10,092 nt of DNA. It comes from CAZFLD01 sp964519835 (GTDB taxonomy: Bacteria; Spirochaetota; Spirochaetia; DSM-27196; CAZFLD01). Each line of letters opens with the position of its first letter. Positions within the stretch are counted from its first letter, which is position 1. Location of the stretch: NCBI GenBank assembly GCA_964519835.1, contig CAZFLD010000116.1:1-10092 (forward strand), in the 5' to 3' direction. The notes beneath the pieces are model-generated. The model worked only from the letters and a program-made list of their open reading frames with translations. It did no database searches and was not told the DNA's origin. The position numbers were made by a program, and so were the translations under genes. Positions 1 through 8,377 of this stretch are shown here, piece by piece.

Positions 1-2
1 TT

Positions 3-305
3 ACCGTGGCCTATAACCAGGAAGTACTGGGCAAACGCTACATGCCCGCGGTTCATTCGGGCCACGATTGGGGGCTATGGCTGGACATTACACGAGCCGG
101 GATCCGCGCACGGAAGTATCCGGGTCTGGAGGCCGCGTACACAAACGGCAAAATATCGCTGTCAAGTCGCAAACTTCGAAAAGTTGTAAACGTCTACCGC
201 ATCTACCGGACTGGTGAGAACCTACCACGGGCGCAGGCGTTTTTGAGGACCTTGCAGCACGCCGTGGTCGCCCTCGCTAAAAAGGCTCGACTCGTCTACA
301 TATAG
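3..305 (+). CDS. Family 2 glycosyltransferase, C-terminal fragment (cut by window edge)
   Basis: The frame is already open at the left edge and ends at the TAG at 303-305, so only the last 100 or so residues are visible. The GTG at position 6 is simply the first start-like codon and is probably not the true start. The fragment carries a HDWGLWL segment near residue 21, then ISLSS near residue 50, followed by a basic, hydrophobic tail. This matches the C-terminal part of GT-A fold family 2 transferases such as the TuaG group, where an (E/H)DWxLWL motif follows the catalytic core and a 'K-x-SLSS' segment comes shortly after. The nucleotide-binding half is outside the window, so donor and acceptor cannot be inferred. 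It would act at the cytoplasmic face of the membrane, adding a sugar to a lipid-linked oligosaccharide. It lies 14 bases upstream of gmd, consistent with the same transcript. Confidence 0.72.
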   Translation, partial: TVAYNQEVLGKRYMPAVHSGHDWGLWLDITRAGIRARKYPGLEAAYTNGKISLSSRKLRKVVNVYRIYRTGENLPRAQAFLRTLQHAVVALAKKARLVYI

Positions 306-319
306 CGAGCACTCAACAC

Positions 320-1405
320 ATGAAAACCGCCCTAATTACCGGCATTACCGGACAAGACGGCGCCTATCTAGGTGAGTTTCTCCTCCGCAAGGGATACGTC
401 GTACACGGTGTAAAGCGCCGCTCGTCTCTTTTCAACACCGATCGTGTGGACCACCTCTACCACGATCCTCACGAAGCTAATGTGCGTTTTTTTATGCATT
501 ACGGTGACCTGACGGACAGCACCAACCTGATAAGAATCATTCAAGAGGTCCGGCCCGACGAAATCTACAACCTTGGCGCCCAGAGCCACGTAAAGGTCTC
601 CTTCGAGACTCCGGAGTACACCGCCAACTCCGACGCCCTGGGGACGCTTCGAATACTCGAGGCAATTCGTATACTCGGCATGGAAAGCAGTGTGCGGTTC
701 TACCAAGCCTCCACCAGCGAGCTCTACGGCCTTGTGCAGGAGACACCCCAAACCGAGAAGACGCCTTTCTACCCGCGCAGTCCCTACGCCGCTGCGAAGC
801 TGTATGCCTACTGGATTACCGTGAACTATCGCGAGAGCTACGGCATGTTTGCCTGCAACGGAATTCTGTTTAACCACGAAAGCCCCGTCCGTGGTGAGAC
901 CTTTGTGACTCGGAAGATCACGCGGGCCGTGGCCCGGATCAAACTCGGCCTTCAAGACCTTGTGTACTTGGGAAACCTAGAGGCAAAGCGTGATTGGGGC
1001 TTTGCCGGGGACTACGTTGACGCAATGTGGCGTATGTTGCAGACGGAGAAACCCGCGGATTATGTGATTGCCACGGGTCGTATGCACACCGTACGGCAGT
1101 TTGTTGAGGCGGCGTTCGCCGAGATAGGCACAAGAATAGAGTGGCAGGGCGCGGGCGTAGACGAAGTTGGCATGGACGCTGAAAACGGCGCGCTACGCGT
1201 ACGAATCGACAAACGCTATTTTCGTCCAGCGGAGGTGGAGGTCTTGCTTGGTGATCCTTCACGTGCAAAGGTGGACTTAGGCTGGGAGCCAAAGGTGACC
1301 TTCGAGGAACTTGTGTCCATGATGGTCCACGCCGACCTCAAACAACAGGGCCGTGACGCTTACCTGAGGGACGGCGGCTATCAGGTACTGCGCCACTATG
1401 AATAA
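320..1405 (+). CDS. gmd: GDP-mannose 4,6-dehydratase
   Basis: This short-chain dehydrogenase/reductase family enzyme converts GDP-D-mannose to GDP-4-keto-6-deoxy-D-mannose in the cytoplasm, the first step towards GDP-L-fucose. The 361-residue length is normal for Gmd. The N-terminal dinucleotide-binding loop GITGQDG (residues 8-14) is the characteristic Gmd form of GxxGxxG and is followed by AYL. The RRSS motif (33-36) is the usual NADP-binding segment. The active-site STSELYG block gives Thr132 and Glu134, and the YAAAK pair gives Tyr156 and Lys160, the same numbering I recall for the E. coli enzyme. NHESPVRGETFVTRKI (185-200) is a further family signature. The Shine-Dalgarno sequence is weak, and the ATG at 320 puts the binding loop at the usual place. 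The gene ends inside fcl (8-base overlap), the standard pairing for this pathway. Nothing looks degraded. Confidence 0.97.
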   Translation: MKTALITGITGQDGAYLGEFLLRKGYVVHGVKRRSSLFNTDRVDHLYHDPHEANVRFFMHYGDLTDSTNLIRIIQEVRPDEIYNLGAQSHVKVSFETPEYTANSDALGTLRILEAIRILGMESSVRFYQASTSELYGLVQETPQTEKTPFYPRSPYAAAKLYAYWITVNYRESYGMFACNGILFNHESPVRGETFVTRKITRAVARIKLGLQDLVYLGNLEAKRDWGFAGDYVDAMWRMLQTEKPADYVIATGRMHTVRQFVEAAFAEIGTRIEWQGAGVDEVGMDAENGALRVRIDKRYFRPAEVEVLLGDPSRAKVDLGWEPKVTFEELVSMMVHADLKQQGRDAYLRDGGYQVLRHYE

Positions 1406-2348
1406 AGGGTCTAAGGTCTTTGTTGCCGGTCACGGGGGGTTAGTTGGGTCCGCGGTGCTCCGTTCGTTGCACCGTGCGGGCTACGCCCACGTCTTGACGC
1501 GAACTCACGATGAGTTGGACTTGGCCGATCAGTCCGCCGTCCGGCGATTTTTTGTCGCCGAGCGGCCCGACCTTGTCATTCTGGCCGCCGCGAAGGTCGG
1601 TGGGATCATGGCCAACTCGACTTACAAGGCCGACTTTATCTACGAGAATCTTGCGATAGGCACAAACGTAGTCCACGCCGCCCACAAGGCAGGTGTCGCC
1701 AAGCTTGTAAATTTAGGCTCATCGTGTATCTACCCCAAACACGCGAAACAGCCGATGCGGGAGGAAGATCTCCTGACCGGGCCCCTCGAGCCGACAAACG
1801 AGCCCTACGCAATCGCCAAGATCGCCGTGCTTAAGCTGTGCCGTTACTACCACGAGCAGTACGGCTGCAACTTTGTCTCTGCGATGCCTACCAACCTCTA
1901 CGGCCCGCGAGACAACTTTGACCCATATAACTCACACGTGCTCGCCGCGCTTATTCGCAAGATAGACGACGCAAAAGGCAAGGGAGGGCCGGTTGAGCTC
2001 TGGGGAGACGGATCGCCACTCCGCGAGTTTTTGCACGTCGATGATCTGGCCAAGGCAGTGCTCTTTATCGTCGAGAACGTGGACGCCCGGTCCTTATGCT
2101 CCCAGGTACCCGACTTGTTCCTTAACGTCGGCTCGGAGAAAGAGGTGTCTATTCGTGATCTTGCCGGCACCGTCGCGGAAGTGGTGGGCTACGACGGGGA
2201 GTTTTCCTGGGATAGGTCCAAACCAAACGGAACTCCGCGTAAGTTGATGGACTCCTCTCGGATAGGCGCCCTTGGTTGGAAGGCAAGTGTACCGCTGGCC
2301 GTGGGCCTTCAATCGACCTACGACTGGTACAAAACCAACGCGAAGTGA
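1398..2348 (+). CDS. fcl: GDP-L-fucose synthase (3,5-epimerase/4-reductase)
   Basis: The enzyme uses the Gmd product, epimerising GDP-4-keto-6-deoxymannose at C3 and C5 and reducing C4 with NADPH to give GDP-L-fucose. The 316-residue SDR protein has the loop GHGGLVG (11-17), the substrate-site segment AAKVGGIMAN (64-73), the catalytic GSSCIYP block with Ser108 and Cys110, and the Tyr137/Lys141 pair in YAIAK. His180, within PYNSHV, matches the general acid described for E. coli Fcl (WcaG). The GDGSPLREFLHVDDLA segment in the C-terminal half is also typical. The start lies inside the last codons of gmd (ATGAATAA), with a modest CAGGT about 11 bases upstream, so translation is probably coupled. 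The stop shares one base with the fkp start. All catalytic residues are present, so an active enzyme is expected. Confidence 0.97.
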   Translation: MNKGSKVFVAGHGGLVGSAVLRSLHRAGYAHVLTRTHDELDLADQSAVRRFFVAERPDLVILAAAKVGGIMANSTYKADFIYENLAIGTNVVHAAHKAGVAKLVNLGSSCIYPKHAKQPMREEDLLTGPLEPTNEPYAIAKIAVLKLCRYYHEQYGCNFVSAMPTNLYGPRDNFDPYNSHVLAALIRKIDDAKGKGGPVELWGDGSPLREFLHVDDLAKAVLFIVENVDARSLCSQVPDLFLNVGSEKEVSIRDLAGTVAEVVGYDGEFSWDRSKPNGTPRKLMDSSRIGALGWKASVPLAVGLQSTYDWYKTNAK

Positions 2349-5263
2349 TGAATCTCTTTAGCCACTGTGTTCTCACCGCATCCGACGAGCGCCAGGCCCA
2401 TGCGTTCGAAACGTTAATTGAACGACGGACTACGCATGGGTTGTACCCAAACGAAGTATCGTTCCATGTGTACTCTGATCCACCCGGGCGCGTCGGGTCC
2501 GGTGGCGGCACCCTCTGGGCCCTGCACCGGCTCTACCAAGACCTTGGCTACGATCCTGCGAAACCGGCAAAAGACGCGCCCACGGTTCTAATCGTCCACG
2601 GCGCCGGGGAATCTCGTCGGTTGCCGTTGTATGCTCCCGAAGGCAAGCTCTTTGCGCCGGTTCCGGCTCTGTCCAATTCCGTCGTTCCGCCGGTTGTTCT
2701 AGACTTGCAGCTGGGTCTTTTCTTGCGTTTTCCCTGGGAGCCGGGACAGGTGATTGTTTCCTCCGGGGACGTTGTAATCGACTTCGATACCAGCGCCATC
2801 GGTCGCTTTTCAACTCCCATTACCGGCTTTGGCGCATCATCGAGCTTGGAACAGGGGAGCAGACACGGCGTGTTCAAATTCGCTTCCGATTTGAACGGCG
2901 TCGAAGATTATTATCAAAAGGCACGTATCGACTTCTTACGGCGGAACGCGCGAGTCGAAAGCACGGGCGGCTGCGCGGTGGATACGGGGATTGTCGTCTT
3001 GCAGAAGTCGTATGTGTCGTGTCTCTTCGAGCTTTCCCAGCAGCACTTGGCCGACGGCGAGACGCTGTTGGCCCAGCTCGAGCGTGGCGCAGTTCGGTTC
3101 GAGCTGTACTTAGAGCAATTGTACGCGTCGCTCGGGGCGCTGGAGGTCAATGAGTATCAGAGGCGGCTGGACGGCCGGTCGTCCCTCTCGCCGGCCGACC
3201 GGCACATCTTTTTCGAGCACCTACACGGCATGCCGCTGTCCGCCCACTTGGCACGCAACTGTCGCTTTATTCACATCGGGGACGTCGGAGAGTTTCCACA
3301 AGCGGCCCGTCAAGTAGCGGCATCGGGCATCACTCCGTTTTACCACTTTGGCGATGCGGCGGAGTTGCCGCCACATGTTGTCGAAAACGTGACTTTTGCC
3401 TGTGTTGGCTCCGACGTGCCGTCCGTCACTTCAAAGGCTCTGTCCTACGTGGAAAACTGCGCCGGCGAAGTCGACATCCGCTTCGACGGCGGCGGCATAG
3501 TTGCAGGGGTCGACCGGCTCGAACGGCCCATGATGGTCGCAGACGGTTTTTGTGTCGATATTCGCACCGCCGACGGCACGTCCTATGCTGCGGTCTACCA
3601 CGCGAACGATAGTTTTCGACCCTGCGATCTTTCGTCCTGTGTGTATGCCGGTGTTCCGCTCGCGGATTGGCTCCACGATCGGCACCTGACGCCCGCCGAC
3701 CTAGGAATCGAGGGCTCCGACCCGGTAGACCTTTACGACTTACCGCTTTTTGCACCCGGTCCGACTGCCGAGGGTATTCGGGCTTACATGGTCATCCCGC
3801 AGGATCTTGATACCTGGCGTAATCAATTCCTGTCGTCTGAGCGTCTGTCCTTGCGTGCCCTAAACGCCGCTTCGGATCCGGCTGCTCGGGATCAGGCGCG
3901 ATCTGTCAGGCGCGCGGCTCGACTCCGCCGCCGAGTCCTGGACGGGGCCGGGTGGCACAGCGCATTTTCCAAAGACCTGGCCTCGGCAACGGTAGCGGAC
4001 GATCGACAGCGCCTTTCCCAGCTTGCCGGCGCAACCATAGAGCCCATCCTATCCGATTATCGTCATGAGACCCTGTCGTCTCTCGGCTTTGGCGCCAACC
4101 CCGTTGGAAGACCGTCGGGAAACTACCGTTTTGTTTCGGCCGGGGCATTTGTTCCGACCGCACGCGCGGTGAAATCGGATCAGATTGTTTGGGCTCGCTC
4201 CCCTGTACGTCTTGACTTGGGCGGCGGCTGGACGGACACACCACCGTACACAAATCTCTACGGCGGCGCGGTTACCAACGTCGCCGTCGACCTAAACGGT
4301 CAGCCGCCGATCCAGGTGTTTGTGCGACCGCGCAACGAGCCGACGGTAATCTTCCACTCTATCGACCTCGGGGAACGGGAGGAGATTGTTGACGCCCGCT
4401 CGATCCGGAGTTACAAAGATCCCCAGGCGCACTTCGCGCTTCCGCGTGCCGCCTGTGCCTTGTTGGGTCTTGGGGAGGAGCCGCTCGAACAAACCTTGAC
4501 ACGGCTCGGCGGCGGCTTCGAGCTGTCCCTCTTGGCCGCCGTTCCAAAGGGATCCGGACTCGGCACCTCCTCCGTCCTTGGTGGGGTGCTTCTGGCAGCG
4601 CTGCTACGCTATTTTGGCCTGAGCTGCACCCCGGCGGAGCTCTATCTTGCCGTTTTGGAGCTCGAGCAGATGCTCACTACCGGGGGCGGCTGGCAGGACC
4701 AGATCGGCGGCCTCGCCGGCGGCGTTAAGTATATCGAAAGTCGTCCGGGGGCAACCCCAGATCCCATTGTCTACCAACTCGATCCCACGCTTTTTGAAAA
4801 TCCGCACTACGCCGACCGGATGACGCTCTATTACACCGGCGTAACACGGTTGGCACGAAACATTCTTGGTGACGTCGTGAAACGGGTGAACCGTAGAGAT
4901 CCGGCGTTTTTGTTTACACATCACTGCATTCGGGCCTTGGCGGCCCAGGCGCGCACCGCCGTTTCTCTGCGGGATTACGACGGGCTTTCCAAAGTCATCG
5001 CTTTGTCGTGGCAGGAGAACAAGCTCATCCATGCGAGCACAACAAACGACGAGATAGATGCGCTGTTGGCCGAGCACGCCGAAACCTACAGTTCCGTGAA
5101 ACTTTTGGGAGCCGGTGGAGGCGGCTACGCGCTGTTCGTCTCCGAAACGGCACGCGATGCGGAACGATTGCGGGAAGGACTCACGGTCCGTTCGCCCAAC
5201 AACCGCGCGAGAGTAGTTGACTGTTCCCTAAACCGGACGGGACTCCAGGTAACCGTTTCTTAG
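2348..5263 (+). CDS. fkp: Bifunctional L-fucokinase/L-fucose-1-phosphate guanylyltransferase
   Basis: This large (971 residue) cytoplasmic enzyme matches the Fkp family: a C-terminal GHMP-type kinase phosphorylates L-fucose and an N-terminal pyrophosphorylase joins the fucose-1-phosphate to GMP, giving GDP-L-fucose by salvage. The N-terminal half has VGSGGGT (about 49-55) and HGAGESRRLPLYAPEGK (84-100), the nucleotide-binding signature of the fucose pyrophosphorylase domain. An arginine-rich linker lies near 515-535. The kinase half has all three GHMP motifs: PVRLDLGGGWTDTP (619-632), PKGSGLGTSS (733-742) and LLGAGGGGYALF (919-930). The frame extends upstream to 2276, but the ATG at 2348 sits in a TGATG overlap with the fcl stop and removes 24 unrelated residues, so it is the better start. 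There is no good Shine-Dalgarno sequence, which suggests coupling. The related family of heptose kinases and guanylyltransferases is the main alternative. The fusion order and the adjacent gmd-fcl favour fucose. Confidence 0.9.
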   Translation: MNLFSHCVLTASDERQAHAFETLIERRTTHGLYPNEVSFHVYSDPPGRVGSGGGTLWALHRLYQDLGYDPAKPAKDAPTVLIVHGAGESRRLPLYAPEGKLFAPVPALSNSVVPPVVLDLQLGLFLRFPWEPGQVIVSSGDVVIDFDTSAIGRFSTPITGFGASSSLEQGSRHGVFKFASDLNGVEDYYQKARIDFLRRNARVESTGGCAVDTGIVVLQKSYVSCLFELSQQHLADGETLLAQLERGAVRFELYLEQLYASLGALEVNEYQRRLDGRSSLSPADRHIFFEHLHGMPLSAHLARNCRFIHIGDVGEFPQAARQVAASGITPFYHFGDAAELPPHVVENVTFACVGSDVPSVTSKALSYVENCAGEVDIRFDGGGIVAGVDRLERPMMVADGFCVDIRTADGTSYAAVYHANDSFRPCDLSSCVYAGVPLADWLHDRHLTPADLGIEGSDPVDLYDLPLFAPGPTAEGIRAYMVIPQDLDTWRNQFLSSERLSLRALNAASDPAARDQARSVRRAARLRRRVLDGAGWHSAFSKDLASATVADDRQRLSQLAGATIEPILSDYRHETLSSLGFGANPVGRPSGNYRFVSAGAFVPTARAVKSDQIVWARSPVRLDLGGGWTDTPPYTNLYGGAVTNVAVDLNGQPPIQVFVRPRNEPTVIFHSIDLGEREEIVDARSIRSYKDPQAHFALPRAACALLGLGEEPLEQTLTRLGGGFELSLLAAVPKGSGLGTSSVLGGVLLAALLRYFGLSCTPAELYLAVLELEQMLTTGGGWQDQIGGLAGGVKYIESRPGATPDPIVYQLDPTLFENPHYADRMTLYYTGVTRLARNILGDVVKRVNRRDPAFLFTHHCIRALAAQARTAVSLRDYDGLSKVIALSWQENKLIHASTTNDEIDALLAEHAETYSSVKLLGAGGGGYALFVSETARDAERLREGLTVRSPNNRARVVDCSLNRTGLQVTVS

Positions 5264-5278
5264 GAGCGCAAAGCCACA

Positions 5279-6598
5279 ATGTCGAAAAAAATCACCGTGG
5301 TCGGAACCGGCTATGTAGGACTTGTTTCCTCGGTAGGGTTGTCCGACTTTGGCAATACCGTGGTCGGAGTCGACCTCAACGAGTCCATAGTTGAACGACT
5401 AAACCAGGGCGAACCCACTATCTACGAGCACGGCATAAACGACTACCTGCAACGCAACCTCGAAGCTGGAAGGCTTTCGTTTAGAACGGACCCCGGCGGT
5501 GCAGTTCGCGAAGCGAGCGTGGTGTTTATCGCGGTCGGCACTCCCGAACGCGACGACGGTGCCGCCGACCTCTCGTATATCGAACGCGCCGCGCGAACGA
5601 TCGGCGAAAACCTCGACGGCTTTACCGTCGTGGTCACCAAGTCTACCGTTCCCGTCGGCACTAATCGGCGCATCAGGACCATAGTTGCGAACGCCGCCGG
5701 CCACGACGACTTTGCCGTTGTCTCCAATCCTGAGTTTCTGCGGGAGGGGCGGGCGGTCCAAGATTTCTTCCATCCGGACCGTATCGTCATTGGCTACGAA
5801 TTGGACTCGGCCAACGCCGACAGGGTACGAGAAATCATGGAGGACATTTACCGCCCTCTGTATCTCATTTCGACACCATTTGTATGGTGTTCTCTCGAGA
5901 CGGCGGAGCTTATCAAATACGCCTCGAACGCCTTCTTGGCCACCAAAATCACGTTTATCAACCAGATGGCAAATCTGGCCGAAGCGTGCGGCGCCGACAT
6001 TCACGCCATAGCACGAACGATGGGCATGGACGGTCGGATTAGTCCCAAGTTCTTGCACCCTGGTCCCGGTTACGGCGGCAGCTGCTTCCCGAAGGACACC
6101 AAGGCCATTGCACGCACCGGCGACGAACATGGCGTCGAGATGAGCTTGATCAAAGAGGTGATCGCCGCCAACGAGGTCCAAAAGGCCCGGGTGGTCGACC
6201 GCCTCGAGCGATTGATGGGCTCGTTTTCCGGGGGCAAGGTTGCTATTCTGGGTGTCACGTTCAAGGCTGAGACCGACGACGTGCGCGAGAGTCCTGCAAT
6301 CACCATTGTTCGCGAGATTCTGGCACGCGGCGCCACCGTGGCCGTTCATGATCCAAAGGGGCTCGGGAACTTTCGGTCGCACTTTCACGACGCCATTACC
6401 TACCATAGCTCCGAGTTCGATGCCGTCACGGACGCGGACGCCATTCTTATCGCAACGGAATGGAACGCCTACCGTAACCTCGATCTGGTTCGCGCGCGAA
6501 CAATCATGAAGGGCGATATCATATTGGACACGAGAAACGTTTTGGATCCGGATGTCGCTCGGGCAGCCGGGTTCTCGTACACCGGAGTGGGCCGGTGA
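5279..6598 (+). CDS. ugd: UDP-glucose 6-dehydrogenase
   Basis: This NAD-dependent enzyme oxidises UDP-glucose twice to UDP-glucuronate, a donor for acidic polysaccharides. The 439-residue length is usual. The N-terminal Rossmann domain begins with VVGTGYVGL (7-15), with Asp32 at the end of the second strand. KSTVPVGT (121-128) and SNPEFLREG (149-157) are family signatures. The central helix region has Lys213 and Asn217 (LIKYASNAF). The catalytic nucleophile is Cys269 in GYGGSCFPKDTK. The C-terminal UDP-binding domain carries GVTFKAETDDVRESPA (325-340). A strong AGGAG (5262-5266) overlaps the fkp stop 12 bases before the ATG, so this gene has its own ribosome site as well as being co-transcribed. 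GDP-mannose or UDP-HexNAc dehydrogenases share the fold. The FLREG and GYGGSCFPKD forms fit UDP-glucose best, but substrate choice is inferred. Confidence 0.92.
   Translation: MSKKITVVGTGYVGLVSSVGLSDFGNTVVGVDLNESIVERLNQGEPTIYEHGINDYLQRNLEAGRLSFRTDPGGAVREASVVFIAVGTPERDDGAADLSYIERAARTIGENLDGFTVVVTKSTVPVGTNRRIRTIVANAAGHDDFAVVSNPEFLREGRAVQDFFHPDRIVIGYELDSANADRVREIMEDIYRPLYLISTPFVWCSLETAELIKYASNAFLATKITFINQMANLAEACGADIHAIARTMGMDGRISPKFLHPGPGYGGSCFPKDTKAIARTGDEHGVEMSLIKEVIAANEVQKARVVDRLERLMGSFSGGKVAILGVTFKAETDDVRESPAITIVREILARGATVAVHDPKGLGNFRSHFHDAITYHSSEFDAVTDADAILIATEWNAYRNLDLVRARTIMKGDIILDTRNVLDPDVARAAGFSYTGVGR
6584..6587 (+). promoter_or_regulatory. Ribosome binding site supporting a GTG start
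   Basis: GGAG lies seven bases before the GTG at 6595, inside the last codons of ugd. It decides the start of the second glycosyltransferase, whose GTG overlaps the ugd TGA as GTGA. Confidence 0.6.
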
Positions 6599-7386
6599 AT
6601 CGAGCCGAGCCCAGCGTCGCTATCGTCACCGTCTGTTTTAATTCGGCCCAGACAATTGGGCGAACTATCGAGTCCGTGAATGCCCAGGTCTATCACCACA
6701 TCACCCACGTTTTTGTGGACGGCGGATCCAGCGATTCTACCTGCGGCATCATCGAGTCCATTGGAAAACGGCCGCGACAGCTCCTTGTGGGCCCCGATGC
6801 GGGTCCCTACGATGCGATGAATAAGGGTATTCGTGCCGCTGAGGCAGACATTGTCGGTATTCTCAACTCCGACGATTACTTTACAAGTCCGGAATCCATT
6901 TCTGAGATCGTGCGATGTTTTCAGAGCTCCGATACGGAGGTTGTCTACGGTGACATCGAGATTTTTGATCGCCGTGATCCCCAGCGACTCGTGCGGGTAT
7001 GGAGGACGGGAGAGTTTTCTCCCAGGTCATTTCGGCGGGGCTGGCATCCGCCCCACCCGGCCTTTTACGCCACCAAAAGCGCCTACGACCGCTGTGGTCT
7101 CTATCGCACGGACCTGAGAGTCTCCGCCGACTTCGAGCTTATGCTACGAATGCTCGAGCGCTGCCGGCTCTCATCGTCCTACTTGCCAAAGGTTTTGGTA
7201 AGGATGGCCAGCGGCGGAATAAGCAATCGATCTCTCCCAAACATCGTCTTGGGAAACTGGAACTGCCTCCGGGCTTTTAGTCTCAACAGATTTCCACTTC
7301 CACTTGTGTATCCATTTCGGCGGCTGCGCGTGAAAACAACTCAGTTGCTACGCGCACGAAATGGTGTGGCCTGTACCGAGGAGTGA
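6595..7386 (+). CDS. Family 2 glycosyltransferase, WcaE-like
   Basis: This 263-residue, inverting GT-A transferase probably adds one sugar to a growing lipid-linked repeat unit on the cytoplasmic face of the membrane. It begins with VAIVTVCFNS (8-17), typical of the family, followed by VDGGSSDST (41-49), the GPDAGPYDAMNKGI block (66-79) and NSDDYF (91-96), the last acting as the metal-binding DXD equivalent. Later motifs HPPHPAFY (151-158), SADFELMLRM (177-186) and the MASGGIS segment resemble the pattern I remember for colanic acid WcaE. There is no membrane helix, but the C-terminus is basic and may hold the protein to the membrane. The GTG start is supported by GGAG at 6584 and a 4-base overlap with ugd. 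Fucose, glucuronic acid and other donors are all possible, and the sequence alone does not decide between them. Confidence 0.9.
   Translation: MNRAEPSVAIVTVCFNSAQTIGRTIESVNAQVYHHITHVFVDGGSSDSTCGIIESIGKRPRQLLVGPDAGPYDAMNKGIRAAEADIVGILNSDDYFTSPESISEIVRCFQSSDTEVVYGDIEIFDRRDPQRLVRVWRTGEFSPRSFRRGWHPPHPAFYATKSAYDRCGLYRTDLRVSADFELMLRMLERCRLSSSYLPKVLVRMASGGISNRSLPNIVLGNWNCLRAFSLNRFPLPLVYPFRRLRVKTTQLLRARNGVACTEE
7378..7383 (+). promoter_or_regulatory. Strong ribosome binding site supporting a GTG start
   Basis: GAGGAG lies seven bases before the GTG at 7391 and overlaps the end of the preceding transferase gene. It supports GTG as the start of the epimerase, which then begins directly with the beta strand of its Rossmann fold. 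Confidence 0.65.
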
Positions 7387-7390
7387 TTAG

Positions 7391-8377
7391 GTGGTCGCAA
7401 TTATAGGCGGTTCGGGGTTTGTCGGCACTCGTCTTATGAGTCGCCTGACCCACCACGGTACCCCCGCCCGGATAGTGGACAAACAGCCAAGCAAGCTCTA
7501 CCCGGACGCCGTGACCATCGCCGACGTACGCGACTACGCGGCCCTCGAGGCGTCACTGTCCGGCGCCGACTGCATAGTCAACCTTGCCGCCGAGCACCGT
7601 GACGACGTAACCCCAAAGAGCCTCTACGACGAGGTAAACGTCGACGGAGCGCGCAACGTCTGCAAGGCTGCCGAAGCACTTGGCATCACAAAGCTGGTCT
7701 TTACAAGCTCGGTGGCCGTCTACGGCTTTGCTCCCGTAGGCACCGACGAATCCGGGGACACCAGACCGTTTAACGATTACGGGCGGACCAAGCTCGAGGC
7801 CGAGGCGGTGTACCGCGCTTGGGCCGGTGCCGATCCAAATCGCTCCCTCGTGGTCCTTCGCCCCACGGTCATCTTTGGCGAGCGAAACCGAGGCAACGTG
7901 TACAACTTGCTGCGTCAAATGGCCACAGGGCCGTTTTTGATGATCGGCCGTGGAACCAACCGAAAATCGATGGCCTATGTGGAAAACGTCGCCGCCGCCA
8001 TAGAGTACTGCCTCGAACTCGGCGCCGGCGTCAATGTATACAACTACGTCGACAAGCCCGACTTCACGATGAACGACCTCATTTCGGAGATCGATCATCA
8101 CCTCGGCCGCGGAGAACGCCGGCGCGCGCACTGGCCGTTCCGGCTGGCCTATCCCGCAGGGCTTGTCTTTGATCTACTCGCGCGAATGACCAACAAAAAG
8201 TTTACCATAAGCGCCATTCGCATTAGAAAGTTCGTCAGCGACAGCATGTTCGCCGCCGACAAAATCCTCAACTCCGGCTTCCGGCCGCCCGTCTCCCTCT
8301 CCGACGGTCTCGAACGCACTCTCCGCTACGAGTTCCTCGAAGACCACCCCGACGACACGCTATTCTACACCGAGTAG
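7391..8377 (+). CDS. gnu: GlcNAc-PP-undecaprenol 4-epimerase (Gnu type)
   Basis: This 328-residue extended SDR protein has the NAD loop GGSGFVG (6-12), Asp30 in IVDKQ marking NAD preference, the catalytic TSSVAVYG block (Ser106/Ser107) and the Tyr130/Lys134 pair in YGRTK. Several long stretches match my recollection of E. coli O157 Gnu (Z3206): AAEHRDDV (66-73), RPTVIFGERNRGNVYNLL (157-174), GRGTNRKSMAYVENV (186-200), a VYNYVDKPD segment, and a C-terminal GLERTLRYEF. Gnu interconverts undecaprenyl-PP-GlcNAc and undecaprenyl-PP-GalNAc, so a GalNAc-initiated glycan is implied. In E. coli the gene lies at the edge of the O-antigen locus; here it is the last gene of the operon. The 3' end switches to C-ending codons, with all of the last several Phe codons being TTC where earlier ones are mostly TTT. 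A soluble UDP-sugar epimerase is the alternative. Confidence 0.8.
   Translation: MVAIIGGSGFVGTRLMSRLTHHGTPARIVDKQPSKLYPDAVTIADVRDYAALEASLSGADCIVNLAAEHRDDVTPKSLYDEVNVDGARNVCKAAEALGITKLVFTSSVAVYGFAPVGTDESGDTRPFNDYGRTKLEAEAVYRAWAGADPNRSLVVLRPTVIFGERNRGNVYNLLRQMATGPFLMIGRGTNRKSMAYVENVAAAIEYCLELGAGVNVYNYVDKPDFTMNDLISEIDHHLGRGERRRAHWPFRLAYPAGLVFDLLARMTNKKFTISAIRIRKFVSDSMFAADKILNSGFRPPVSLSDGLERTLRYEFLEDHPDDTLFYTE

Noticed and set aside
368..955. Minus-strand frame of 195 codons opposite gmd
   Set aside because: It is a shadow of the well-supported gmd gene, with no recognisable domain or ribosome site.
2276..2347. Upstream extension of the fkp frame
   Set aside because: It would add 24 residues unlike the family and overlap fcl by over 70 bases. 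The ATG at 2348 in TGATG fits better.
5399..6406. Long minus-strand frame (335 codons) opposite ugd
   Set aside because: The plus strand encodes an intact dehydrogenase with all catalytic residues. The antisense frame has no family motif and arises from codon periodicity in GC-rich sequence.
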